DNA of 40,533 nt, from NCBI RefSeq assembly GCF_016586355.1, contig NZ_BLYI01000067.1, forward strand, positions 1-40,533, in the 5' to 3' direction. Position 1 is the stretch's first letter, and every line of letters begins with the position of its first letter. Made by a program: the position numbers and the translations under genes. Positions 18,573-26,213 of this stretch are shown one piece after another. The notes below the pieces were generated by a model that saw nothing but the letters and a program-made list of their open reading frames with translations, had not been told where the DNA came from and did no database searches. The DNA is from Anaerostipes butyraticus (lineage in GTDB: Bacteria; Bacillota; Clostridia; Lachnospirales; Lachnospiraceae).

Positions 18573-18764
18573 TTGAATTATAGAATCAAAGAGATTAGAG
18601 AAAAGGAAAAAATGTCACAAGTAGAGCTGTCTAAAAAGGCAGGAGTGTCAAGGACAATAATTTCTGGTTTAGAGAGCGGGACAATTACCGTTACAACAAC
18701 AGAGACTTTGTCAAAAATTGCAACTGCACTAGGGAAAAAGGTAAGTGATATTTTTTTAGATTGA
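18573..18764 (+). CDS. Cro-like XRE transcriptional regulator
   Basis: 63 residues, almost entirely one helix-turn-helix (RIKEIREKEKMSQVELSKKA, then GVSRTIISGLESG). It starts with TTG at 18573, placed by AAAGGAGGG (18557-18565); no ATG is available. First gene of the rightward transcript, divergent from the repressor, so it plays the Cro role. Confidence 0.88.
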   Translation: MNYRIKEIREKEKMSQVELSKKAGVSRTIISGLESGTITVTTTETLSKIATALGKKVSDIFLD

Positions 18765-18766
18765 GT

Positions 18767-18782
18767 GTTTAACAAATTAGAC
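18767..18782. promoter_or_regulatory. Fourth operator (O4) after cro
   Basis: GTTTAACAAATTAGAC matches the O1-O3 consensus, and its half-sites swap the T/C variants. It starts 3 bp after the cro stop, about 227 bp from O3. It could support repressor looping or act as a roadblock. Confidence 0.65.
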
Positions 18783-18836
18783 AATAACAGAGATTGAAAT
18801 GCAAATATTGTTTAAAGGCAGCAGGAAGGAGAACGG

Positions 18837-18986
18837 ATGAAAACATTGATAGTAATAGGAATGTGGATTGTTGGAGCAATCATGATTGCAATAATGCGAA
18901 AAGTAGCACCGGAAAACAATGGCTGGTATCCGGTGTGGGCGCTATTTGTATGTGTAGTATTTACCTTAAGTTCTCTAACTTGGTAA
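18837..18986 (+). CDS. Small membrane protein
   Basis: 49 residues with two hydrophobic segments (LIVIGMWIVGAIMIAIM and WALFVCVVFTLSSL) split by a short polar loop. AAGGAG (18826-18831) is 5 nt before the ATG. Function unknown. A longer frame starting at 18794 on the same strand is not supported, because this frame has the good ribosome site and protein-like composition. Confidence 0.65.
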   Translation: MKTLIVIGMWIVGAIMIAIMRKVAPENNGWYPVWALFVCVVFTLSSLTW

Positions 18987-19005
18987 TAGAAGGAAGGAAA
19001 AGCGG

Positions 19006-19188
19006 ATGGAAGAGCAAAAATGGCTGAGATTAGAAATAGTAGATGATCAATTATATTTGGAAAAGAAACTTCTAAAAGGAATTGAATATTACAAATTAAA
19101 AAAGGAATCGACTATGCCAGAGGGCACAGCCGAACTTGAATTAAAGATCATAGTAAACTTTGGAAATGCGAGAGAGCCAAATCTTTAG
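19006..19188 (+). CDS. Small hypothetical early protein
   Basis: 60 residues, charged, with a likely helix-strand pattern (MEEQKWLRLEIVDDQLYLE). AGGAAGG lies 8 nt upstream of the ATG. The 3' end overlaps the convergent DUF2513 gene by 41 bp. No family recognised. Confidence 0.6.
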   Translation: MEEQKWLRLEIVDDQLYLEKKLLKGIEYYKLKKESTMPEGTAELELKIIVNFGNAREPNL

Positions 19189-19513
19189 CCAGTTCAAAAA
19201 GAATAGGAAGTGATGCGGCCCCTTTACTTTTAAGTTTATTCCATACGGTTTCGGTCCTGATATTAGCGAGAAATTCATGGCCTTTTGGAGTTAAATCGGT
19301 GATATAAACACTGCGGCCAGAATCGTAAAAACTGCTAGTAGTTATTAATCCGGAATCTCTTGCTTGAAGAATATGATAAATGATCTCGTCGTGAGAATAT
19401 TTATCAGATAAAGATGAGGGAGTGTCTTTTTCGTAATAGAAACTTTTTTCGAATGTAATAACTTCTTCAGCAGATATTAAAATATCGCGCACACAATCGA
19501 TGTTTAATTTCAA
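19148..19513 (-). CDS. DUF2513 domain protein
   Basis: About 121 residues on the minus strand inside a rightward operon. The N-terminus KLNIDCVRDILI, then HDEIIYHILQARDSGLI and ITDLTPKGHEFLANIR, match DUF2513, a winged-helix-like family common in prophages. No ATG: TTG codons at 19519 and 19513 both follow AGGAGG, and I chose 19513 because it gives the usual MKLN start. Probably a DNA-binding or accessory lysogeny gene. Confidence 0.75.
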   Translation of the reverse strand: MKLNIDCVRDILISAEEVITFEKSFYYEKDTPSSLSDKYSHDEIIYHILQARDSGLITTSSFYDSGRSVYITDLTPKGHEFLANIRTETVWNKLKSKGAASLPILFELAKDLALSHFQSLL

Positions 19514-19613
19514 TAACAAATAGCCTCCTTTCTTTCAATACTCGGCATGGCAGTGCCTGTATTTAAAGTATACGAAGAAAGAGAATAAAAAGCAAACATA
19601 TGTAGCAAAGAAA

Positions 19614-19641
19614 CTGCCGGTCCCTGGCAGGGATCCGGCAG
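19614..19641 (-). terminator. Leftward terminator after the holin-like ORF
   Basis: CTGCCGG/CCGGCAG outer stem (19614-19620, 19635-19641) and TCCCT/AGGGA inner stem around GGC, one bulged base. On the minus strand it is followed by TTTCTTT. It ends a short transcript covering 19674-19754. Confidence 0.7.
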
Positions 19642-19673
19642 GATATGTAAGGGTGTAGATCAGAACAAACAGC

Positions 19674-19754
19674 CTATTTACGACTGTTTAATAATGCCAC
19701 GATTGCACAAAGCATCATGACAAATTGAAAAAGGTCGCTGTAAGTAACGCACCT
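19674..19754 (-). CDS. Holin-like small toxin peptide with a putative AGG start
   Basis: 25 residues after the start: CVTYSDLFQFVMML, then CAIVALLNSRK, one hydrophobic helix with a basic end. This resembles the putative holin-like or TxpA-type toxins of Firmicutes, whose start is usually M-x-VTYSDL. In the start position is AGG (plus 19752-19754), 8 nt after AGGAGG (plus 19763-19768). The ATG at 19761-19759 is only 1 nt from the Shine-Dalgarno and opens a different, non-hydrophobic frame. With its own promoter and terminator it looks like a type I toxin unit. An AGG start links it to the prophage initiator-like tRNA. Alternative: a frameshifted remnant. Confidence 0.5.
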   Translation of the reverse strand, partial: RCVTYSDLFQFVMMLCAIVALLNSRK

Positions 19755-19792
19755 TCAACATTCCTCCTTTCTTAGGAAATGAAAAGAAGAAA

Positions 19793-19820
19793 AATCTACA
19801 CCCTATACAATAAATGTCAA
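19793..19820 (-). promoter_or_regulatory. Leftward promoter for the holin-like ORF
   Basis: Minus-strand TTGACA (plus 19815-19820), 16-bp spacer, TAGATT (plus 19793-19798). An inverted repeat AACTTCC/GGAAGTT (19821-19827, 19841-19847) lies just upstream, and TTCCGGAA occurs at 19846-19853 and 19932-19939; these may be regulator sites. The rest of 19520-19963 shows no further gene. Confidence 0.5.
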
Positions 19821-19963
19821 AACTTCCAAAGGTGACGGATGGAAGTTCCGGAATCTTTAACCTGGATAGCTTACTGAAATAGAAGAAGAAAAAGAGGGGC
19901 GATGCAGGCTTTTAATTCATAGCGGACAAACTTCCGGAAATACGATGTAAGGGAGGTAATTGT

Positions 19964-20089
19964 ATGGAAGGTTATAAGATCAAGAGGTTTGTAAACGGGA
20001 AAGAAGTAAAGGAATTGACGCCGGAGCTGAAACGGCAGATGACTCTGGCAGTGATAAGAGCAATAGGAGCGAAAGAAAAAGCCCGATAA
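19964..20089 (+). CDS. Small hypothetical early protein
   Basis: 41 residues (MEGYKIKRFVNGKEVKELT onward), basic, no membrane segment. AGGGAGGT (19949-19957) marks the ATG. First rightward gene after the minus-strand insert. No family recognised. Confidence 0.6.
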   Translation: MEGYKIKRFVNGKEVKELTPELKRQMTLAVIRAIGAKEKAR

Positions 20090-20110
20090 ACCGGGCAGGA
20101 AGGACAAGCA

Positions 20111-20419
20111 ATGATTGAAGGAAGTATTTTAGTCATGATCGGCACAATGCTGGCGTACTTTGCAGATGTTCCATTAGCTTTAGTACTTTGCTTTATTGTT
20201 CCAGGAATCGTCATGATGAAAGAAAAGGTAGATCAATTAAAAGACACAATGAGAATGCAGGAGCAGAAAGTAAGATACAAACGGGATGCCGAGATGCGTA
20301 GATTAGAAAAAGCGTATCTGGAAGAACCAGAGCGCGAGATTGCTTATAAAGAAGGAGCCGTGATGGCTTACAACGAAACTTTAGCGATTTTAAGAAAGGA
20401 GAAAGAAGATGGCAGATAG
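20111..20419 (+). CDS. Hypothetical membrane-anchored protein
   Basis: 102 residues. One or two N-terminal hydrophobic segments (ILVMIGTMLAYFADVPLALV, then LCFIVPGIVMM) are followed by a charged coiled-coil-like tail (residues about 37-100). AGGAAGGA precedes the ATG. The end overlaps the next gene by 11 nt. Function unknown. Confidence 0.65.
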   Translation: MIEGSILVMIGTMLAYFADVPLALVLCFIVPGIVMMKEKVDQLKDTMRMQEQKVRYKRDAEMRRLEKAYLEEPEREIAYKEGAVMAYNETLAILRKEKEDGR

Positions 20420-20723
20420 GAAAAGCTTTACAGAAGAAATTAAGCAGGTTGCAGAAATGAAGGGGAGTAAAGAAGAAAGAATAGCGGCAAGAAATGAGTT
20501 ATTGGGAGAAGTACTGAACAATGTGACGAATTTTGTATATCCGTGCAATGAACTGGAAATGCCGATCTTAGCTGCAGCTATGCTGGTAACGGTACAGGAA
20601 ATGCAGGGAAGCATGGAGATAAAAGACCTGCAATTAATGAAAGAAACGCGGAGAGTGATGATGGATAACTTTGAGATGCAACCGCTTGTAATCTACAACG
20701 AATGGGAGAAAGTATGCGATTGA
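20409..20723 (+). CDS. Hypothetical early phage protein
   Basis: 104 residues, soluble, helical. The N-terminal half is charged (FTEEIKQVAEMKGSKEERIA) and is followed by FVYPCNELEMPILAAAMLV. AAAGGAGAAAG precedes the ATG inside the previous gene. The end overlaps the next gene. No family recognised. Confidence 0.65.
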   Translation: MADRKSFTEEIKQVAEMKGSKEERIAARNELLGEVLNNVTNFVYPCNELEMPILAAAMLVTVQEMQGSMEIKDLQLMKETRRVMMDNFEMQPLVIYNEWEKVCD

Positions 20724-20905
20724 CAATGAGGAACCATGGATCCTATACATACCGAGCTTCTCTGATCCGTGTGGATAACAATTGCGCACTGGGAGATATT
20801 GTGGACAAGCTTGGAAAATATGAGGACATTGGAGAACCGGAAGAATTTGAACATCTGAAATGTGAGCATGAAAAAAGAACCCGCCAGAAAAAGCAAGGTT
20901 CTTAA
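20714..20905 (+). CDS. Small conserved phage protein with a KLGxYEDxG motif
   Basis: 63 residues from the ATG at 20714 (GGGAGA 20704-20709). The pattern DIVDKLGKYEDIGEPEEFEHL resembles the common prophage motif KLGAYEDTGLTPEEI seen in many Firmicutes hypotheticals. Function unknown. A start at 20702 is possible but weaker. Confidence 0.65.
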   Translation: MRLTMRNHGSYTYRASLIRVDNNCALGDIVDKLGKYEDIGEPEEFEHLKCEHEKRTRQKKQGS

Positions 20906-20963
20906 TTCATCAATCATTAAACATCTTCAGTATATCAAATTCCTCCTAAAAAGGCAAGAAAAT

Positions 20964-20983
20964 GGCGGCAAAAAGCCGCCTTT
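20964..20983 (+). terminator. Weak hairpin before the replication gene
   Basis: GGCGGC (20964-20969), loop AAAAA, GCCGCC (20975-20980), then TTTCAG. The T-run is short, so it may only attenuate. The gap 20906-21040 holds nothing else convincing. Confidence 0.4.
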
Positions 20984-21040
20984 CAGCCTTGTTAAAAGTA
21001 TTAAGTTTAGAAATACAAAGAGATTAAGGAGTAAAGAGAT

Positions 21041-21779
21041 ATGCCATTTTATCAGCGGACTGTAATAGCTGGGAAAACGATAGAGACAAAGAAGTATTAC
21101 AGCAGGATGCATAAGCCGAAAGAAAGACGGATCAAGAGGAAGGAACAGACAAAGGAGGCCCAGGAGAACGTAAATATCCGACATCAGGTAGAACGATTAA
21201 GATGGTTGCTGAACTGTAATTTTGAAGAAGGAGATATGTTTGTAACCTTCTCAATCCGGAAAAATGAAAGACCAGATACCTATAAAGAACTGGTAAAAAT
21301 GAAAGATAAACTGATAGCAGACCTGCGAAGAGAGCATAAAAAAGCAGATAAAGTATTTAAATATGTCTATGTATTGGAGACAGGAGACAGGGGAGCTGCC
21401 CATATCCACATGGTCTTAAAGAGCATAGACACAAAATTGTTGAAAAGATGCTGGGATCGTGGATATATCCACATAAAACTATTAGATGGGACAGGCCAGT
21501 ATGGAGAACTTGCTTCTTACCTGGTAAAAGAGAAGGGCAGGAAAAAGATGGAGAAGTATGGAGGGAAGACATATTCTCCCATCGAGGAACATGACACGGC
21601 CAATCATAATCAAAGAAGTAGTATGGGAGAGGGATTTCTTTCGTGCAGATGCCAGAGCAAAAAAGGGATACTATATCGACAAGCGTCATGATAGGGAAAA
21701 TGCAGGCGTAAGAAAAGGATTCACACAGACAGGGTACCCATTTATGGAGTACATTCAGGTCAGGATTAAAGATGGATAA
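21041..21779 (+). pseudogene. HUH-type replication initiator with an internal frame change
   Basis: The first frame (21041 to about 21585) carries a Rep-like domain: FVTFSIRKNERPDTYKE, the HUH metal motif GAAHIHMVL and a candidate Tyr-Lys helix ELASYLVKEKG. The conserved tail of this family (SRNMTRPIIIKEVV then KGYYIDK and TGYPFMEYIQ) continues in the +1 frame from about 21584 to 21779. The join is at TAT TCT CCC A TCG AGG. One extra base explains it; +1 slippage on CCC-A is an alternative, as reported for a Pro codon in phage PSA. Without a shift the product ends at 21691 with about 36 unrelated residues. It resembles rolling-circle replication proteins. Confidence 0.7.
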
Positions 21780-21788
21780 GGAGGGCTT

Positions 21789-22232
21789 ATGAAGAAAATA
21801 GATATCTACATATACACATTGACGCACAGCAGAGGAAGAGGACCGGCAGTCTATAAAGCTGTGCTGGAATTTATCCGGAGCAACGGGACACCGTACACAC
21901 TGGAAATAGATGGATTTGATCTGGAAACGACCAGGAACCGGATCACGATCCAGGCAGCCGTCATGGCAATGCGTCGAATCAAGTTAAACGAAGCTTATGA
22001 AATAAGAATCCATGCGGATTCGGACTACTTTGCGCGCATGTTGAAGGGAACAAAAGTCTATGCGCAGCATGAGTGGAAGACTGCAGCTGGAAAAGAGATT
22101 GCCAATGAAGATCTCTGGAAGCAGATTTATATCTTTACGCAGACCAACAAGGTAACCGCAGACACAGATCAGATGGAACGATACGAATGTAGAAAGGAGT
22201 TAGAGGAAAAATTATGCAGCTGTACGAATTAG
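21789..22232 (+). CDS. RNase H-fold protein, probably catalytically impaired
   Basis: 147 residues with an RNase HI-like layout: an N-terminal strand (KKIDIYIYTLTHSR), a helix (RITIQAAVMAMRRIK), the strand IRIHADSDYFARML, and NEDLWKQIYIFT near the end. Classical RNase HI needs Asp10, Glu48, Asp70 and Asp134. Here only the Asp70-like residue (HADSDY) is clear, and the first Asp and the helix Glu are replaced. It is likely a nucleic-acid-binding derivative. AAGGAGG precedes the ATG; the end overlaps the next gene. Confidence 0.6.
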   Translation: MKKIDIYIYTLTHSRGRGPAVYKAVLEFIRSNGTPYTLEIDGFDLETTRNRITIQAAVMAMRRIKLNEAYEIRIHADSDYFARMLKGTKVYAQHEWKTAAGKEIANEDLWKQIYIFTQTNKVTADTDQMERYECRKELEEKLCSCTN

Positions 22233-22612
22233 AAGATGCTCTGGGAGGATTTACAACGGAAGAATGTATGGGAAGGTTGGAAAAACATCATATCATCTTC
22301 CGGAGCCAGGGAGGATGTGACTTTTATTACAACATTATTGAATTGCCGTTAGGATTTCACCACGGAGACAGAGGACCACATAAATGTCGCAAGACGGACC
22401 TGCTGTTAAAGAGGAGCCTCAGAGATACGCTTTTTATGGAATTTGGACGCGGCCGGAAGACAGCAGAAGAGATCGTGCATCTGTGCTGTCCGATGAACCG
22501 CAAAAGCGCAGAGAAACTGCATCGGAGGCTTTTGCAGGCGAAAAATTATGCAGGAAAGTATGAACCGGAGGATGCGATCCGGGAGATCATGGGTGGAAAT
22601 TTGTACTGGTAA
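22214..22612 (+). CDS. HNH-like nuclease-fold protein
   Basis: 132 residues. The core EKHHIIFRSQGG, NIIELPLGFHHG, then RSLRDTLFMEF resembles a beta-beta-alpha metal HNH fold with HH, N and HH. The zinc Cys pairs of larger HNH proteins are absent. The C-terminal half is helical. It overlaps the RNase H-like gene by 19 nt. It may process replication intermediates or act as a homing-type nuclease. Confidence 0.6.
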   Translation: MQLYELEDALGGFTTEECMGRLEKHHIIFRSQGGCDFYYNIIELPLGFHHGDRGPHKCRKTDLLLKRSLRDTLFMEFGRGRKTAEEIVHLCCPMNRKSAEKLHRRLLQAKNYAGKYEPEDAIREIMGGNLYW

Positions 22613-22660
22613 GCTCGCAAAAGCAGCATTTATGCGATTTTGCAGGAAGGAGAGAGGCGA

Positions 22661-23110
22661 ATGTTTGATGTATTCGGAGAAATGGAAACTGCTGGAGAGA
22701 TCAATGCCGTAGCCAGGAGCCTGAAAGAAGAAGGAGAAAAGGAACAATTGGAGAAATTATGCCAGGAAAACGGACTGGATGAAGAAATCACAGAGATGTT
22801 CTGGAATGGAGAGATTGATTTCGTGACGGATGATCTGATGGCAGCAGTCGGGAAGCTGGATATGGAGATAAAAGAAGCGAAGGAAAAGGACCTGGCAGAA
22901 GGCATTGCGGACTATCTAAAAGTTCAGGCTGAGAAGGATGAGAATTTTGCAAGGAAGATCCGAAAAAAAGGAAAACACCTGCAAAAAGCTATGGATTTGG
23001 CCAGGAAGGAAGCCGAGCGACGCAGAAACGGGAAAACATGCGTATATCTGCCGCCGAGAGTCGTATTTAAAATTGCAAAAGATTATTACGAAGGAAGGAA
23101 TAAGAAGTGA
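22661..23110 (+). CDS. PcfK-like / AcrIIA9-related protein
   Basis: 149 residues from the ATG at 22661, set by GGAAGGAG upstream. The N-terminal pattern SxEEINAxAxxLKxEGxxxxLxxLxxENGID is matched by TAGEINAVARSLKEEGEKEQ and CQENGLDEE. Later come LMAAVGKLDMEIKEAK and IADYLKVQ, then ARKIRKKGKHLQKAMDLA. This is the PcfK-like family, in which the Cas9 inhibitor AcrIIA9 was found. It is paired with a PcfJ gene as on conjugative plasmids. Cas9 inhibition is possible but not shown by sequence. Confidence 0.72.
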   Translation: MFDVFGEMETAGEINAVARSLKEEGEKEQLEKLCQENGLDEEITEMFWNGEIDFVTDDLMAAVGKLDMEIKEAKEKDLAEGIADYLKVQAEKDENFARKIRKKGKHLQKAMDLARKEAERRRNGKTCVYLPPRVVFKIAKDYYEGRNKK

Positions 23111-24903
23111 AAAAGAAACAGATCGAAGCTATCCCATTCGGAGAGAAGAAAGTACATATCCTGGGAGACTGCCTGGTGATAGATGGAAAGACCATTGCCA
23201 GGAAGCAGAATGCCAGGGTGTGCATCCGAGGTACAGAATTTGCTAACTACGTGGAAGGAGAAGGCTGGAACCAAAGAATGATAGGATATTGGAGCAGTGA
23301 TCCATTCCGGCTCGAAACGGATCTGGTACAGGAAGAGCAGGACGTAGTCGATAAATTTTTTGATGACATGGAAGAATGGCCAGAGTGGGAAAGGAAAAGT
23401 GATCTAAAAGGCAAGATAGTGACGATGCAGGAAGAAGTAAATAAAAGAAAGTGGGACAGGGCGTGGGCAAGACGGAGAAAAAAGGTCATGGAACATATAA
23501 AAGAAATCCGGCCCATGTCGGGGAAAATGAGACAATGGATAGAAAACCAGATGCCTGCATATGTATTTTACCGAACGGAAAAGAAGGAGAGTAGGGCAAT
23601 ATGTTGCCATTGTGGAGGAGAAGCCGTATATGACAGGAGAGAACATCCGATCCGGCACAATCAGAGAGGGACATGTCCTTGCTGCAGGAAGAAGATCATC
23701 TTTAAGTCTGCCGGAAGGCAGCAGAAAGAGGTCGATAAAATGCGGTTTGTCCGATTCCGGAAAACAAAATATGGAGTAGCGGCGATCGAGAGCGCAGTGC
23801 AAAAGATATCAAAAGCAGGAGAAAGAGAAGAACTGAGAGTAGGCGATGCCTATATTTGGTTCATTGAAGATGATTATGTCCTGTATGAAGAAGAAAGAGG
23901 ACGAGGCAGTTGCTGGAGCGATGCAGGCGCTTATGGAACGGGGAACTATCCGCACGGAACGGCAAGGATCTATAAAGGCGGGTTAAAGCAGGCGATCAAA
24001 GGAAGTACGATCCAGTACAGCGGGATAGATGTTGTAGCGGATTGGAGAAATCCGAAAGAGAAATGGGAAAAGATTTTACGTGCATATGCTTACCAGCCAC
24101 AGATTGAGAAGGTAATCAAGGCAGGAATGAAGAGACTGGCAAGAGAACTGGACTCATATGAAAGATTCCTGAAAGAAGGAAAGAAACTACAGGAAGTCCT
24201 GGGGATCACAAGAGAGCAGATGAAGATGGCAAGGGATAACGACATCGGGAAAAAGGGGATAAGTATCATGCGACAGGATCCGGACAACAAATTGAGTCTG
24301 GAAGAGATTTATGCGATGGAACTTGCAACATACCGCCTGGCGGAATTGAAACAATACACAACGATCCGGAAAATCTGCACATATCTGATGAAAGGAAATG
24401 ATGCCGGAACATGGCTGGATTATCTTCGGATGGCAGAAAGAGCAGGGTACAACATGAAGGAAAAAGCAGTGCTCTTTCCAGGGAAACTGCAAAAGAGGCA
24501 CCGCGATTTGATAGAAGAGATAGAGATCAAAGAGAGCCGGGCAAAGGAACAGAAATGGCAGGAAAGACGGCCGGAGTTCCTGAAATATAAATACAAGACC
24601 AAAAATTATACGATTGTGGTACCAGAAACATTACAGGATATCACAGAAGAAGGAAAGAGATTACATCATTGTGTCGGGACGTATATAGATAAAGTGATCA
24701 AAGGAGAGACAGATATCGTGTTCATCCGGCAGATCGGGGAAGAGGAAATTCCGTTCTACACCATGGAGATACGAGGAGCAGAAGTAATCCAGTACCGGGG
24801 AGCCTACAATAATAACAATGGGAATCCGGTACCGGAATCCGTAAAGAAATTTGTAAAAGGTTTTGAAAATACAATCTTGAGGAAGATAAGGAAGGCGGCG
24901 TAA
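23107..24903 (+). CDS. PcfJ domain protein
   Basis: 598 residues starting with GTG, overlapping PcfK by 4 nt. A zinc ribbon at about residues 168-200 has paired Cys (ICCHCGG and CPCCRKK). The PcfJ core is C-terminal: GKRLHHCVGTYIDKVIKGET, FYTMEI and QYRGAYNNNNGNP. PcfJ and PcfK occur together on pCF10-like plasmids and in many prophages. The molecular role is unknown; the ribbon suggests nucleic-acid binding. Confidence 0.85.
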   Translation: MKKKQIEAIPFGEKKVHILGDCLVIDGKTIARKQNARVCIRGTEFANYVEGEGWNQRMIGYWSSDPFRLETDLVQEEQDVVDKFFDDMEEWPEWERKSDLKGKIVTMQEEVNKRKWDRAWARRRKKVMEHIKEIRPMSGKMRQWIENQMPAYVFYRTEKKESRAICCHCGGEAVYDRREHPIRHNQRGTCPCCRKKIIFKSAGRQQKEVDKMRFVRFRKTKYGVAAIESAVQKISKAGEREELRVGDAYIWFIEDDYVLYEEERGRGSCWSDAGAYGTGNYPHGTARIYKGGLKQAIKGSTIQYSGIDVVADWRNPKEKWEKILRAYAYQPQIEKVIKAGMKRLARELDSYERFLKEGKKLQEVLGITREQMKMARDNDIGKKGISIMRQDPDNKLSLEEIYAMELATYRLAELKQYTTIRKICTYLMKGNDAGTWLDYLRMAERAGYNMKEKAVLFPGKLQKRHRDLIEEIEIKESRAKEQKWQERRPEFLKYKYKTKNYTIVVPETLQDITEEGKRLHHCVGTYIDKVIKGETDIVFIRQIGEEEIPFYTMEIRGAEVIQYRGAYNNNNGNPVPESVKKFVKGFENTILRKIRKAA

Positions 24904-26061
24904 ATGGGAGAAGTAAGAGTAGAAGAATATCACCAGATCACGATACAGGAATATATGGATATCAAGGAAGATTTGAGGAGAAGATTGAATCATCTGGCAG
25001 AGAGTTTTGTAGCGATCGGATACCGGTTAAAGCAGATACGGGATTCAGAAGCGTACCGTCAGGATGGATATGAAAACATCTTTGAATTTGCTGAAAAGGA
25101 GCTGGGACTGACCAAAAGCCCGGCCAGCCGGTTTATGGCCATCAATGACCGGTACAGTGTAGGTGGGAATAGCATGGAACTGCGGCCGGAATTTATTGGA
25201 CTGGGAAAGAGCCGGTTATCAGAGATGCTGACCATGGATCCAGAGGACTATGTGCTAGTAACGGATAAAACGAGCATCAAAGAGATCAGGGAATTGAAGC
25301 ATATGGAAAAAGATGAGAGTGCAGAACCAACGAAGCTTCAGGAAGTGCTGTTAAAAGAATATGAATCGCCCAGACGAAGGGAAGAGCTGCAGGAGATCGC
25401 AAAAGCAAAGTGTATCGATGATGTAAAGGCAACAGTTATCCCGGAAGGATACCGGCTGATGAAGAAAGGTATTTTGGCAATCAAATTTGAAGAGGACAAG
25501 ATCACAGTGAGGACCATGGGAACATCCGGAGTCCAGGAACTGTCATGGAATGAAATGTTGGTGGAATACAGCGAAACGTTCGATTTGAATGCTGAGGATC
25601 CATGGGAAGCGGCTTATGGGAGCCAGGAAGAAGAAACAGAACCGCCGCAGGAAAAAGAAAAAAAGCCCGCAAAAGAAGAACCTATGCCGGTTGCGACATC
25701 GCAACAGGAAGAACAGATACCAGGCCAGACAGAACTGGAAAAAGATTTTCCAGAGTACCTTCCGGATGATCAAAGGGTGGAGATACCAGATACAAAACGG
25801 GTAGAAGCACCGGAAATCGAAGAAGTGGGCAGGAGACATAAGCTTAAGATAGCGAAAATGTTCTTTGATGCGATAGCAGACGGGACCAAGACATTTGAAC
25901 TGCGGAAGAATGACAGGAATTACATGATAGGTGACATCCTGGAGCTGCGGGAAATGATGGATGGGAGTCCAACGGGTCGGGAACTTGAAAAAGAAGTTGT
26001 TTATGTATTGGAAGGATTCCGAGGATTGGAAGAAGGATATTGTATCTTAGGGATTCAATAA
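24904..26061 (+). CDS. Two-domain protein: helical N-terminal region plus C-terminal DUF3850 (ASCH-like)
   Basis: 385 residues. The N-terminal half (about 1-110) is helical with an HTH-like block (ENIFEFAEKELGLTKSPASR) reminiscent of DUF3102/KorB-type phage proteins. Residues about 240-310 are an acidic, Glu/Pro-rich linker. The C-terminal 75 residues, RRHKLKIAKMFFDAIADGTK then TFELRKNDRNYMIGD, are DUF3850, an ASCH/PUA-like fold expected to bind RNA or modified bases. It starts directly after the PcfJ stop. Confidence 0.7.
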   Translation: MGEVRVEEYHQITIQEYMDIKEDLRRRLNHLAESFVAIGYRLKQIRDSEAYRQDGYENIFEFAEKELGLTKSPASRFMAINDRYSVGGNSMELRPEFIGLGKSRLSEMLTMDPEDYVLVTDKTSIKEIRELKHMEKDESAEPTKLQEVLLKEYESPRRREELQEIAKAKCIDDVKATVIPEGYRLMKKGILAIKFEEDKITVRTMGTSGVQELSWNEMLVEYSETFDLNAEDPWEAAYGSQEEETEPPQEKEKKPAKEEPMPVATSQQEEQIPGQTELEKDFPEYLPDDQRVEIPDTKRVEAPEIEEVGRRHKLKIAKMFFDAIADGTKTFELRKNDRNYMIGDILELREMMDGSPTGRELEKEVVYVLEGFRGLEEGYCILGIQ

Positions 26062-26213
26062 AGGTAAAAAACTGATTTGACCGGGAAAACTGCAAGTAAC
26101 CGTAAACAAATCCTAAATATAGTTGTTTTTTTATGTAATTCTCGGCGACCAGTTTTTTGAAGCACTGGTTTTCATATACCGCAACCGGCGCATAAGAAAC
26201 AAAGAAACCACCA

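Noticed and set aside
18794-19027. 77-codon frame overlapping the small membrane protein
   Set aside because: The overlapping 49-codon frame has the good ribosome site and clear membrane segments.
19676-19761. Minus-strand peptide MLKVRYLQ from the ATG next to AGGAGG
   Set aside because: The ATG is only 1 nt from the Shine-Dalgarno and the frame is not hydrophobic; the AGG-start frame gives a recognised toxin-like peptide.
20862-21065. 67-codon frame between the small KLGxYEDxG gene and the replication gene
   Set aside because: Runs through a hairpin and into the next gene; no ribosome site or recognisable pattern.
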